A DNA stretch of 64,000 nucleotides from contig OZ025268.1 of NCBI GenBank assembly GCA_964019165.1, positions 6,913,517 through 6,977,516 of the forward strand, written 5' to 3'. Below are positions 26,203-38,626 of the stretch, in pieces. The DNA is from Mastigias papua (Eukaryota; Cnidaria; Scyphozoa; Rhizostomeae; Mastigiidae). How positions within the stretch are numbered: the first letter of the stretch is position 1; every line of letters begins with the position of its first letter. Both the position numbers and the translations under genes were made by a program. The notes beneath the pieces were generated by a model. That model saw nothing but the letters and a program-made list of their open reading frames with translations, did no database searches and was not told the DNA's origin.

Positions 26203-26506
26203 ATTGATTTTTAAATTACCTACACTCTTTTATAAGAACCATTGATTTTTAAATTACCTACACTCTTTTATAAGAACCATTGATTTTTAAATTACCTACA
26301 CTCTTTTATAAGAACCATTGATTTTTAAATTACCTACACTCTTTTATAAGAACCATTGATTTTTAAATTACCTACACTCTTTTATAAGAACCATTGATTT
26401 TTAAATTACCTACACTCTTTTATAAGAACCATTGATTTTTAAATTACCTACACTCTTTTATAAGAACCATTGATTTTTAAATTACCTACACTCTTTTATA
26501 AGAACC
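26203..26506. repeat. Perfect 38-bp tandem array, 8 copies
   Basis: Eight copies of a 38-bp unit starting attgatttttaaattaccta, identical by eye, fill 304 bp exactly. Each unit includes tacactcttttataagaacc, which resembles the terminus of the MITE at 46112-46352. The array probably grew from the end of such an element. There are no distinct spacers, so this is not a CRISPR-like structure. Confidence 0.95.
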
Positions 26507-27056
26507 AGATCATTTTTGCGGAGGCTTGGTATTCTTACTTTGTTTTGATAATCTCAGTCTAAATGGTCTTAAAGTTGCTCTTGTTTCAAAATAAAATTTT
26601 TTCAGCCATTTGAGACACTTCCTATATATAGTATATACAGTTTCTAAAACACATGGCATCTAACTTTGGAAATAAAGCAACAAATGGTCATGCTTATTAT
26701 ACCCTTTTTTATGAGAATACCTAATTTTTTCTGAGCCTCAACATTCTTAAACTTTACCAATTTTTAAGCCTAGGATTATTCTAGAATTCTTAGGTTTTCT
26801 TAAATCTTAGCGATTTGGATTATTGACATTCGTATAGAAGACATTTTTAGACTATAGAGTGTGTAGTAGACACTCCCCTAAGAGTTGTCGAGTCGCGTAA
26901 TGACTTAGACCAGATAAGTGAAATTCGCACCTTGTTTTTTTATCTAAAAAGTCTCATATAAGAAACAATTCTAAGTCTTCACAAGGTTTAAGCCTTTCAT
27001 TATTCTTGAATTATTCTTTAATTTCTGCGATTTTGAGCCTTAGCATTTTTATAGAC

Positions 27057-27489
27057 TACCGTAAATCCTCGAATAAGCCCCCGGGGGCTTATTTGCAAAA
27101 ATGAATTGTTGGGTGGGGGCTTATTTCAAAGTCTGGCATTTTCCTCAAAAGTTGACATAAAAAACGACGTAATTTTCTCAATCAACTAAATTTTAAGGTT
27201 CTAGTTACAGAAGCTGATACCATTAAAAGAGTTACAAAGTGTTGTGTGAAGATTTAACAAACATTATAATGTTTCTGTTATTACGAAAGTCGGGTTTCTC
27301 TTTGCTTTTTTGCCTCCATTCTAAGTAAGTAATACTGTACAGCTATTGTACTGTGAGGGTTTCTTGAAATATTATATTATTCTAAAATTATGCTTCCCTT
27401 GAATAAGCCCCCATGGGGGCTTATTCAAGGGGGGCTTATTTGGAAAAATGATTTTTTTTAGGTGGGGGCTTATTCGAGGATTTACGGTA
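27057..27489. mobile_element. TA-flanked MITE, copy 2 (TACCGTAAATCC family)
   Basis: A 433-bp element starting TACCGTAAATCCTCGAATAA and ending in its inverse (GAGGATTTACGGTA). Its interior is nearly the same as copy 1 (for example gttgacataaaaaacgac and gtaatactgtacagctattg). The internal ccccatgggggcttattcaa block forms a further palindrome. It is located in HP1 intron 2, with no coding capacity. Confidence 0.8.
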
Positions 27490-28689
27490 TATTCATGTAG
27501 AAAGTGTGTAAAACCTCATTAGAATTAGTCTCGAAATGAATACTGGTAGTTGAGTTCGTGTGAAAATTCTCATCCGAGGCAGAGCAAGTTCTAGCATTGT
27601 TCTTATATTTTGGCAAATCGAACCCTAGTGTTCTTATAAAGTGTGCTGTTATTTAAAGGGCGTATAGCGACATTTAAACATTGAAACTTGAACCGGAAAG
27701 ATAACTGTAGTGAGCTACCCTAGGGGAATTAGAAATGACAGATTGGAATCATTGACTGTTGGAAAGTAAGATACATTCGATCATGAGCTTTCAGAATTGA
27801 TGAATCGAAGTCATTAGGGGCCTTTCTAATGACGGAAATAATAGCCAAGGGAGACTGCGTGCCCAATTTTGTTTTCATGTTTCTTGACTGCTGAGGATTG
27901 TTATAATGCGTTGCCAATGTTAATTGTAAAATGCTAAACAAGATGGCAAGAACAGCAAGATGGCAGAATGTTTTTCCCAATGTAGCTACTGCACACTGAT
28001 ATTTGTCGACGAGCAATGAGCAGCATGGCGAGGGAGCCCTATCTTTAAAAGGAAAAGTTACCTGTTTTATTAGCTATTGTAAGAAAGCTTTCTTTAAAAT
28101 TACCTTGATTGCAGATTGAAGATGTATGGCATATCATTCAAATTTATGCTTGACTTTTTATTAGTGATCTTAGAGATGGAAGGAAGTAGGGAATCCCCAC
28201 ATTAGTTTTGTGGATTGGCCAATTAGATACTTTTAATGCACCGGGATTCACTATTGCTATTTGAGTAAAAACTGAGAAATTTGTTAAAATTTGTTCAAAT
28301 TTTTGAAATTGTACCATTGAAAAGTATGAACTACTGCTCTAAAAGGATGTCGAATTTGAGGCATTTTGAGGTACCTCCACCTACACCTACACCTACACCA
28401 TTGATCAAACTAAATTTTTGTTGGTATTGTGCTTTTGGATTTTCGTATTAAAATTCCTGATGACATTTCCCATGAATTTCATCTGAAAATGAAAAGTTGG
28501 AAGGATCTCCTCGTTCTTTCATTATTAAGGCACAAAGAAAATTTAACGAAATTTTATTGCGTGATGCTTAGTGGTAAGAAAATGTGCCTTATTGTGCAGT
28601 TGCATTTTTAATCATCACATATAATTTGTATGGGAAAGTCTGTGTTTTTGTAGCCCTTTATACTGTATTGAATCATTTTACCAAATTGA

Positions 28690-29453
<764 letters not shown>

Positions 29454-29641
29454 GCGATGCAAAGAAAGATGACCAGGATGGTGAGAAAGCCAAGGACGAT
29501 GAAGAGAAAGATGAAAATCAGACAAGTGAGGATAAGGAGAGTGGCAGTGACGATAACGCGGAATCAAATAAAGACGTACCTATGGACAATGTTAGGGATG
29601 AAGAAGCAGAAAAGGAAGCTGACAGTGTCAGTAAAGCTTAA
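29454..29641 (+). CDS. CBX/HP1-like: HP1, exon 4 (acidic C-terminal tail)
   Basis: The first two bases complete G223, and the exon then encodes 61 residues to a TAA stop at 29639-29641. The tail starts DAKKDDQDGEKAKDDEEKDE and is roughly 40% aspartate plus glutamate, with lysine and serine. HP1 proteins usually end within a few residues of the chromoshadow domain, so this is a lineage-specific extension. The complete protein is 284 residues against roughly 190-210 in familiar HP1s. Correct phase across three junctions supports the exon, but transcript proof is absent. An AATAAA lies at 30871-30876. Confidence 0.8.
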
Positions 29642-31578
29642 CGTGGAAACAATAGAAAAGGAATATGGTACATTGTATATATATAAATATATATATGTAT
29701 GATGCTGCAGACTTATGATAACGAGGTTACTGGAGCTTAGATAGATACAGCAAACTCGAATGGATGTTACTTTTCTTCTTGAAAATGGTGCTAGCTTGCT
29801 GGATCTTATTAGAAATGATTCCTGCGAGAATCTCTTGAAATCGGCGACGACGCTTACGGACCTAGGTATAGTCTTGTTTGGCATCAAAGGCATGCCTGCA
29901 TTATTACCTTGTGCTCTAGGACGCTTAAACTCTCGGCGTACAGTCATGTGTAACGCCGGGTCTTGTTTTTAATTTGACTTTGGAAGTGATTTGGTTTTGA
30001 ATAGGTTTGCTTAGCGTGTTTATATAAAACAGTGTGTTGGGATGGTTGGATTCTGAACCGTTATGAATCACCCTCATTGCGTCCTTAAGCCGAAGGATTC
30101 GATCAAGTTTTATCATGTAAAATTGCTCTAAGTCATCGAACTCGGAGCAACAGGCCTGACCATGAAAAGTCGTTTAGATTACATTGTGCTCAACACATTA
30201 TCTCCAGTAGAATATCAGCCAAACAGGTTGTTGTGAATTTCTGCTGGAATATTATTTGGCGATTGAAAAAGGTCTTTAAAACAGAACTTGTTTTCAATAT
30301 ATGTTATCTAATTCTTGACTTATTTTTCAATATCCCATCCTGTTGGTTCCTTTGGTTGTTAGTATTATCAAAATGAGTTTCATTTCCTTAATGAAAAGAG
30401 TTGCTCCTTGCATCCCATTCTCGTCGTTTAGAGCAAGTTTCCATATGTCACTGTTGAACATAAATTTAGAACTTAGTTGAAAGCATTGCGGGAGTTAAGT
30501 TAGATACACTTTTTCCGATTTTAGTCGAGACTTAACATAGTCCATTAGTTTTCACTTGTTTTGCATTTTTATCTAATTCTCAGTGTTTTATTTTCCATTT
30601 GATTGTCTTGTAAGAAACAATCTTTTCTTCTATGCATTGGTTCTCTGAAGGCGCTATAATTTTGCATACAACTATCGCGCCTTACAAACACCAAAGTTCT
30701 GCGGGATCCGTAGAACTGAATGGTAGTGAAATGTCATGTTTGAGCCCCATAGTAGAGGCTGTCTTGCTTATATTATAAAGTTATTTTTCTTTTCTTATTG
30801 ACATGGTTAGTTGCAAACATCGAGTGACACAATGATACAATTAATACGAAGTAGTCCTATATGTGATCAAAATAAAGGCAGTCCAATATTAGATCTAATT
30901 CTCAATGTTTTATTTCTCATTGGAGGTACCCAGAATTTAACTAAAAGTCTAAAATATTAGAAGTGCTAAAGAAGCACTATTGATCGAAACTGAGTTGATA
31001 TGGAATGCTGCATATTTATATGTTTATTAGCATTATTCCGATTTTGAGATGACTGGATTCTAGGCTGCCCCCGCATCTCAGCCCAACATGTGCATGAGCT
31101 ATGACGTAATGTTAATTGCCCCCGCAAAAGGTCAAATATAGAGATTATCGAAACTACAGTTATTAGAGTTTCTGATCGTGCTTTGTACCGAAACCAGACT
31201 GACCGAGACTGAGTACAGATCACCAATGTGACGTGGCACAATTTGAGGAGATCTTTGATGCCATCTTATCATATGAATCAGTTCTTATAAGGGGAAACAA
31301 AAAACCACTTACAACGAAACCAGAACGTAAAGAAATAAAATAAACTCGACTAGACAAGGGCAAGGCAATATGTGCCTGTTACGATAACTTGAACGTGTCT
31401 AGGGTGTTGGAAAAGGGAATGCTTTTCGGAAAACTTTCGAACGTTGTTTTCAGGTATGGAAAGCGATAGAAAGATTGTACTGATGGCGAACGGGGAAATA
31501 CTCTGAGATGACAAATGCATAAGTGAATGGTTCAATGAGAACTTTGTCACCATAACTTATGCTCTCAGTATCTTAGCA
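29642..31578. other. HP1 3' flank and intergenic
   Basis: Probably the HP1 3' UTR at first. A 127-codon minus-strand frame (29564-29947) overlaps the last HP1 exon and has no domain I recognise. Nothing else is supported. Confidence 0.4.
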
Positions 31579-31680
31579 CTGTCATCGTCATCATCATCGT
31601 CGTCATCGGTCATCGTCATCATCATCGTCGTCGTCGTCATCTGTCATCGTCATCATCATCATCATCGTCGTCGTCGTCGT
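31579..31680. repeat. TCATCG/TCG trinucleotide microsatellite
   Basis: Variable runs of TCATC, TCG and TCA triplets. On the minus strand this is GATGAC repeats directly downstream of a LINE-like stop codon. Confidence 0.9.
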
Positions 31681-31865
31681 CAATCATGGATTCGACGCCC
31701 ATACGCGCTTGATGCCTTCACGACAACAGTATTCCACAGGTCTCTAACATGGGCAGTTCTATGATGTTTGTACATAGAGCTTTCCTGACACAACTGCTCA
31801 ATGTCGTCCAGCCATTCTCGGTGTAGTCTTCCCTTTTTATTCATTCCTTCTCCCACGCCAAGCAT
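31680..31865 (-). pseudogene. LINE ORF C-terminal fragment with microsatellite tail
   Basis: The minus-strand frame reads GRLHREWLDDIEQLCQES, then RDLWNTVVVKASSAYGRRIHD and stop. The pattern GRxxxxWLDDI ... W ... V ... GRR is the usual C-terminus of some endonuclease/reverse-transcriptase retrotransposons. The trinucleotide microsatellite begins at the stop codon, as expected for the element's 3' tail. Upstream RT sequence is not visible, so this is a 5'-truncated remnant. Confidence 0.6.
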
Positions 31866-32040
31866 GATATCTCTTATACTGTAGTAGTCGGTAATACATC
31901 TAAAGATCCTGTATTAAATGCTATTAATAAATGTGTCCAGTATTCTAGTTGTAAGAGAGCACATCCCATCTAGCGGTATCTTCGATTTTAACCGTATAGT
32001 CTCATTAGCTGTATTAAATGACAGTATTAAGTATAGAATT

Positions 32041-32116
32041 ACCGAACTGAGCTTGATTCGAACTCGCGACTGTTCACTTTGTACGTCAGACGCTCTTCCA
32101 ACTGAGCTATGGGGTC
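32041..32116 (-). repeat. tRNA-like sequence (SINE head or tRNA pseudogene)
   Basis: On the minus strand the sequence has the A-box TAGCTCAGTTGG (around 32109-32098), then AAGAGCGTCTGACGTACAAA, and the B-box GAGTTCGAATC (32065-32055). The D-arm is good. The anticodon stem does not close properly, and the acceptor ends (GACCCCAT against the 3' side) do not pair. A tRNA-derived SINE or decayed tRNA therefore fits better than an active gene. The presumed anticodon region is close to TAC (Val type), but I would not assign it. Confidence 0.55.
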
Positions 32117-32289
32117 ATGCTTTGAAATGATTACCCGAGCGTAAGTTATATCACTTCAATATTGTTATATCACAGTTATATCACTTAAACCCTTTTGTCT
32201 TTACGTAAATTGAATTAATACACTGAATACTGGTAAACGCAGAAGTGGGCCAACACCGGCAAGCACACTTAAATGCGCTTCAGGAGTTT

Positions 32290-33650
32290 GTTATGAGGAG
32301 ATTACACGACATATGAATAAGTCATTTGAACTGAATACCTTTCCCAGCAGCCTGAAAAAGTCCGATGTGACACCAGCCTTTACGGGAGTTGAGCCGACTT
32401 ATAAGAATTTTTCAACCAATAAGTGGCTTATCCACCTTATCAAAAGTATTTATAAGACCAATGCATCACAGGTTTTGCCTTTCGCTAAACCAAAGTTTTC
32501 AAACCTGTTGTTTGGCGGCTCTAGGGAAGGATAAATAGCACAACATGTTTTTCTTACGACTAGTGGAAAGATGCAAAAATTGCCTAGATGACAAAAGCGT
32601 ACAAGGAATGGCGATAACTGACTTTGCAAAGTCATGACTGTCTACCTTTTGATCTTCTCGTTGCAAAATTTTATGCATATGGCTGTGGCCTAAGTGCTTC
32701 ACATAGTTTCTTAACATCTAGGAAACAGCGCGAAAAGACGGCCAATAAGGGCTGATGGTCAATCAGGTGTCCTACAAGGAGCTGTATTATGTCCTTTGAT
32801 TTTCAATATTTTGATTAATGACAAATTCTGTGCAATAGAGGTTTCGTGGACAGCAAATTTTCTGATGATAATACAATTTCTGTGTAATACACTAAAATTG
32901 TTTGAGTCAAGTTTTTGGTGGCAAATCCTACAACATTTCAGGTAATGTTCATAGGTTTTAAAAATAGTCAAAAGTTCTTTTGGAAATTAATATAAAAGCA
33001 AATATATATAAATATTAATATAAATCGTTATCGACATCTAAAGAGGTCAAACTGAGGTCACTACTTGAAAAGTGAGCGCATTTGCTAGAGTTAATAGATA
33101 TATAGATCTCTATAGAGCAAAATTATTGAATCAAGCTTTCGTTGAATCATTGTTCAGGTGCTGCCTTTTGAATTGGTTCTTCTGTGGGGAAGTAGCGAAT
33201 GACAACATAGATAGGGTACACAAAAGACCTCTCAGGGTTATGATGATGATGAGTCCACTTTTATGATCATGAATCCACATTTGAAGCTTCTAGCGAAAAA
33301 ACAATCAACCATTCACGTCCAAAACTTTCCTGTGCTTATAAATGTGTTTATAGTCTTAACTGCACCAATCGCCCTTCATGCCGGGAAATTTTTGCAATAG
33401 AGGACACCAGATATGACCTTACGACAAAAGATTTACTACAAGCTCCTGCTCCGAAGAGCATGATGTATGTCATTTGATTCTATAAAGTTCCGAGACAGTC
33501 TTGTGGAACAGCATACCTAGTTTAATTTCTTGCCCATCTCTTTCATCAGCTGACATATTCAAAAGAAGTATTAAAAACTAGAATGGAAACAGGTACACGC
33601 GTAAAATTTGGAGATAATGATTATTACTACATATTGCAGTTGCATTTTAT
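32290..33650 (+). pseudogene. Decayed LINE related to the 0.6-kb copy
   Basis: Pieces of the RT can be read in several frames. MNKSFELNTFPSSLKKSDVT and PAFTGVEPTYKNFS match the region before the RT core, and FSNLLFGGSREG matches LSKLLCGFREG of the intact copy. FARVNRYIDLYRAKLLNQAF and FRCCLLNWFFCGEVANDN match its post-catalytic region, and IDRVHKRPLRVM matches LHKRALRVL. Many stops and frameshifts are present. The order and spacing follow the intact LINE, so this is one old insertion rather than scattered hits. Confidence 0.8.
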
Positions 33651-33716
33651 GTTATACTGTATGATAGGTTATTTTATTAAATCCACATTTGAGGGAGGCC
33701 CTTTACATAAGGAAAG

Positions 33717-33930
33717 TCAACCCGGGTTGAGTTCAACTCGGGTTGAAATATAAAATTTTTGTTGGTGTTTGCAAGGTTTTTTGTTGTAATCAGGGTGATG
33801 ACAGGCTCAACAGCCACTTGAAACTGAAAAAGTCACCTCGGGTTGCAATAGATATGTGTCTACATGGAAATCTCGTCTCGGGTTGAGAAAGCGAGTTGAA
33901 CTCATTACAGGCTGAAAATTTCTCATGAAA
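33717..33930. repeat. Repeat fragment with CGGGTTGA inverted motifs
   Basis: The sequence caacccgggttgagttcaac at 33719 is locally palindromic. The motif ctcgggttga recurs near 33739, 33837 (as cctcgggttg) and 33888. It is probably a fragment of a DNA transposon; termini are not defined. Confidence 0.35.
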
Positions 33931-36900
33931 ACACTCCTGCAACTGGTAATAAATGGATTATTATTATTCTTATCTAAAAGTTCAGTACACATCTGCCCCT
34001 TTCGTCAATCTCTCTATTAGCTCTTTAGGGATCTTTGCAAATTCATGTTCACTTCATGAGATGTGTGACTCCCTCTCTATTGACCAACCACAGCTCCTTT
34101 CTCAGTTCTGAGCTATCGACCATTTCTTTTCGTGCAAACTACTACACCTTCTGCTGTAGTGATAAAGCATCGACAAACCCTAACATATAGCTTTTGAAAG
34201 TGCTTAATTTGTGTTCATTTGTTTTGATGTTACCTTCTTTATTTTAAGTTATCATTCGTAAAGTCCGCTGGTTGGCTATTAATTATGCTTTCATTGTACG
34301 ATAGCCCAGGCTAACCACTTGCAAATTGCTTTGTAATAGTGAGATTTGTAATTTGCATTTAACAATTGTTTGGTATGACAAAATATAACGGTCACTTTGA
34401 AAAAAACAAGGATAACGTAACAGCTTTTTCCACTGATATTCGTAGAACATAAAACCCCTGCAAAATGATCGAGAAGTGCCGACAAAAATATACACTGCAC
34501 CTAGCAAAAGATGATGATAAAAAGCGAGCAGCAACGCGATTGGTGTTAGTTTTTCATTAACTGTGTGCTTCAATCCTCCTGTGGGTTAGTTCATTTCGTC
34601 AATTGTGCGGGTTGTTACCCTCTAAGGAGTGTGATCCAACATACAGTGCTTAATAAAATGCTTACTCACCTCCAGCTAAATGCTGATTGGGCAAGCTACA
34701 AGCAACTTGATCCCAAGAGATAACTTATACTTTTTCATTGCTGCCTCGTTTCTCTTCAGTTGACAGTAGAAACAGTGTCCTACTTGTCTTGAAGTTTATT
34801 GCAATGCTTCGTTTACCATGTTCAACTGACATTCAACAGCAGATAATTTGATTCTGTTAGACAGGGATACACACTTTGCAATTCTTACAGAGTCAAATTT
34901 ACAACATATACTTGACCCATTTGCAATGGAAAAGCTACGTGGATGCACTCGATAAATTGTGACTTGTAAGTTGGCGCCAGATACGAAAGGTAGGCAATGT
35001 AATCCTATTCGTACGAACACGTTATATGCTGGCTGCAACAGCTGAAATGATTTGGTATCATGCACTGGAATGTGACTGTTAGGGATCGTTCATTGATTAT
35101 AGAGGGGAAGGTACCGATGAGAAATTGGTTGTGTGAAAGAAGTTTCAGGTTGAAAAGTTTGGGTAAATGTGTTGCCATGTAATGTCAAGGTTGGGTAAAG
35201 GAAATTTCCCATCAGTTGATATGGAATGTTTGAAAAGCTACAAATTGTCAATATCATCATCATCAACGGCACTGTTATGTTCAGCGTATACTTTGCTTTC
35301 AGTGAGGAAGAATAGGGTGAATATGATTTGGTTTATGCTGATCTTGATGAAACTGATGTTGGCTGAGCAATGTGAAGAGCACATAGAATGGTCAGAAAGT
35401 TCTTATCCATTGATTTCAACAATGCGACATGGCAGACATTCTGGCATATGGGGACTTGGATATTGTTGATCCAATTCAACATTAAGGTATTGCATTTATA
35501 ACTTGCAGTATTTGTCATTTAAAATCATTTTTATGATAGGGATTGGGTAATTTTCTTCAACCGGAAAATTGTGGGTAGATGTCTTTCCATCACGTTTTGA
35601 GTTGGGTAAGATGGTATTTTGGAAAAGAAGTCATTGCTCTACGGTACCAACTCCTTTGCAATTCATGAACGGTCCGTTAGGATTACACGTGGAATCAGAT
35701 ATCTCTGAAGTTTAATCCATTGTGCGCTTCTGTGTCTAACCGTCTAATTTGGGTGCGTATATAGGCCTATGCTGGAAACTTTGATGCGCGCCCACGATAT
35801 CTTGGCCGTGCATTAGCCTAAGTACTTTATTTTTATGTATAATTTATACAAAACCTTGGGCGGGCAATAAGCAACGTTTCAGTCTTGGTGTAGGCCATAC
35901 AACTCAGATTCTTAGGCATGGGGTGGCCCGAGAGCAAGGTCCCATGGAGTCCCGAACATTTATTTATAGCCACAGCTCAATTGTTGTGCCTCTTATAAAC
36001 TTCCGCTGGATACGGATCTTATGGGGCTGAAAATATATCATTATACCATTATAGATTAAGTGTACAACAATGCTGGTATCATGGGAAAGGGACAGCTGCT
36101 CCTCTTTCCCCTGTTTAAATGGGGAAGAGAAAGCAAGAAGTACCCCACTCCTTTCCATACATTTTTTCGACAATCGTTCCTATATTAGATGTAATTCTTA
36201 TCCGTCAATTGTGTTTGGTTAAAAGTTGCGCGTTTGCCAACTTTCGTATATTTAAGATTCTAAATTAATTCGTTTTGTATCTCATGTCTATGTGCATTAC
36301 AACAAACACGTCATACTTCAGTGAAGCATACCAATGTTCGCTTCTTCTACATTTTCACTTTTGATTATTACGCTTCAAAGAGCCTTTCAATGAAAGTCTG
36401 CCCCCACCTGCTTTACAACGTTACCGTGATTTCTGTATATATGCATATGTGTGCTAGGCACGAGCACATTTAAGCAAGTAAGCAACAATTACTAGTTTGT
36501 TTATAGTTGGCTGCTTGCATAGATAATAAGCAAATTAAAGTAACGGTGCTTTTAGAAACATAACAATCAGCATACCATGGGTTGTATTCAATTAATAATC
36601 AAATTAATATTCTCGCAGTATTTTTATTTCAGAAACCTAATATTCAATAATACTCAATTTGTATAAAATATGCATTAATAACAGTTTTAGTAGATTTATG
36701 AGGATTGAGATTTCGACTGTTCAAGATTGTAAACGTGTTTTTGAAACACAAGAAACTGCTGGATGATGTTAAGACAGAGCTAAGCAACGTACGGACTGCT
36801 TGCCGTATGCGGCCCGTTAAGGGTTAATTGGAAATCACAAATTTAGAACATTTTCTAACTCTATCTCATGAATACACCAAATCTGCTTTTACTTAGAAGC

Positions 36901-37699
36901 TGTGCTTCTTTACATGCATAAAGCCAATTAATATTACATAGAACTTGGATTTGCTTTCTGGTCTGACCCTTCGTCATACATTCTGTTTCTGAAGTGGACT
37001 CATTGGAAAAATTATTGCCCAAAATTACTGCCCACACCTGAGTTGTGTGTTTGATGTCGTTAGGCGTTTTTTGATGTTCAGATTCATTCTTCAGCATCTT
37101 TAGCACAATAAAATTGGTCAATTTGGTTGCTCCCTGGACAGTTCCATCTGTGACTTAATTATGCCTTGATGGTATTCGCATTGACTTAGCTGGAAAGTTG
37201 GGCTACAGCACGCAGCTGGTACTTCAAATATAAAACAAAATTTCGATATCACACCGATCACTTTCCTCACTGATATGAATAATTGATATGATCATGGGAG
37301 CTGTTCTCCATTGGCTCTAAGGGCAGTGAAATTTATACTCAATGACGTTTACTGACGTTTATTTATGCAGTTCGGTTAGGACTACAAACAGCGACAATCG
37401 TGTATACAAAGTAATGCTAAAGGAGTCCTAGAAAGACCGTGCAAGGGTCCTATGTTCCAAACACGGTGCCATTGAGGCAGGGGGTTTTAGCCCCCATATG
37501 TTATCAGTATATCTATATTTTCCTTCCAGTTTAATATTCAGTAGAGTTTTTCCTTAAATCCACGCCATAGCAGACACTATGCAGTCAACTTTCATAATGG
37601 GGGATGCCTTTTTAACCTTTCTAGGAGGTGAAGTTTTAAAAATCTTCCTCTATGCCAGTGGTTCCACCAGAGTCATGGCCACATTGATAGGACATCAAG
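33931..37699. other. Intergenic, no gene recognised
   Basis: About 3.8 kb with only short frames. The 100-codon plus-strand frame at 35167-35469 and the 89-96-codon minus-strand frames at 34283-35065 show no domain. No splice chain could be built. Confidence 0.4.
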
Positions 37700-37711
37700 T
37701 GACATTCTATT

Positions 37712-38253
37712 GAATGCATATACTTTGTTCGCTATTATGAGCCGAATTTAAGTAGGACGGTCCGTTTCTCAAATTCCTATTTTTCGAACATACTAGATGA
37801 ATGGAACAAATTAGATAAAGCAGTTCAAGGATCTCCCTCCATTTCAGTATTTAAGAAAAACTTGTTGCAAATCATTAGACCTTTAAAAAACCCAGTTTAC
37901 AACATTTGTGATATTGTAGGTGTTAAAATACTAACAAGGCTTCGAGTCAAGTTCAGCTCCTTGAATGAGCATAGATTTAGGCACAACTTTGAATGTTTGA
38001 GTCCAGCGTGTGTTTGTGGAGCAACTAAGGAAGACACTGAGCACTACCTCCTGCACTGCCCACAGTTCTGTACTTTGCGCCAAACTCTCCTTGGTCAAAT
38101 ATCAGATGTTGGTTTTGATATAGCTAACATGACTACTAAGGATCTTTGTTATTTGTTGTTGTATGGTAAGCCTAATGGAAGCACACTTATTAATAGAATG
38201 ATATTAGAAGCAACAATATCCTTTATTAAATCTTCTAAAAGGTTTGAATAACT
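37712..38253 (+). pseudogene. LINE C-terminal zinc-binding-like domain fragment
   Basis: The fragment reads RTVRFSNSYFSNILDEWNKL, then SISVFKKNLLQIIRP and VKILTRLRVKFSSLNEHRFR. The cysteine/histidine cluster SPACVCGATKEDTEHYLLHC and P follow. This CxC...H...C module after RLRxxxSxLNxHxFRHNF is characteristic of the C-terminal end of several LINE families, and is thought to bind the element's RNA or DNA. The annotated TTG start at 37862 is artificial; the frame is open upstream. No stop interrupts it, so the insertion is not very old. Confidence 0.8.
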
Positions 38254-38626
38254 ACGTTGGGGGGTAACAACAGCCACACCCTTCTCCTTTGTTTGTGTTT
38301 GGTTTAGTTTTCGTAACTGGCTCATGCTGAGGGCAATGGTAGTCTCTAACCCTACAAAATTTTTCCTTCAGACAGCATGTTCTATTTTTAATGTTTGATA
38401 TTTTGGAACACGCGTTGTCGTGTGCGTGTGACTGCCATTGACCTCAGCATGAATACCTACTTTGTACTTTGTAAATAAAAAATGAAATTGTAAGTGGCAC
38501 TTGTAGTGAGGACTCGGTGACACCATGTCTTTCCTCACTGCGAGTGTTCACAAGAAAATGTATTTTTATTTTTCTTTTTAAGAACTTGTTTTTATATGAT
38601 AAAAAAAAAAAAAAAAAAAAAAAAAA
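37712..38626 (+). mobile_element. 3' end of a LINE with poly(A) tail
   Basis: An open frame from about 37,712 to 38,253 encodes a LINE C-terminus. It is followed by about 350 bp of 3' untranslated sequence and a run of about 26 A residues at 38601-38626. This gives the insertion strand and 3' end. The RT core is absent, so the copy is strongly 5'-truncated. The lineage differs from the ATT-tailed LINE at 0.6 kb. Confidence 0.75.

Noticed and set aside
26203..26506. Regular direct repeats that could suggest a CRISPR array
   Set aside because: The units are directly adjacent with no unique spacers, in an animal intron; it is a minisatellite.
29564..29947. 127-codon minus-strand frame
   Set aside because: It overlaps the last HP1 exon in antisense and has no recognisable motif.
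32041..32116. Functional tRNA-Val gene on the minus strand
   Set aside because: The D-arm is good, but anticodon and acceptor stems do not pair.
35167..35469. 100-codon plus-strand frame
   Set aside because: Looks partly protein-like but has no domain or splice context.
38601..38626. Poly(A) run as sign of a processed pseudogene of a host mRNA
   Set aside because: The upstream frame is a LINE C-terminus, so the tail belongs to the LINE.
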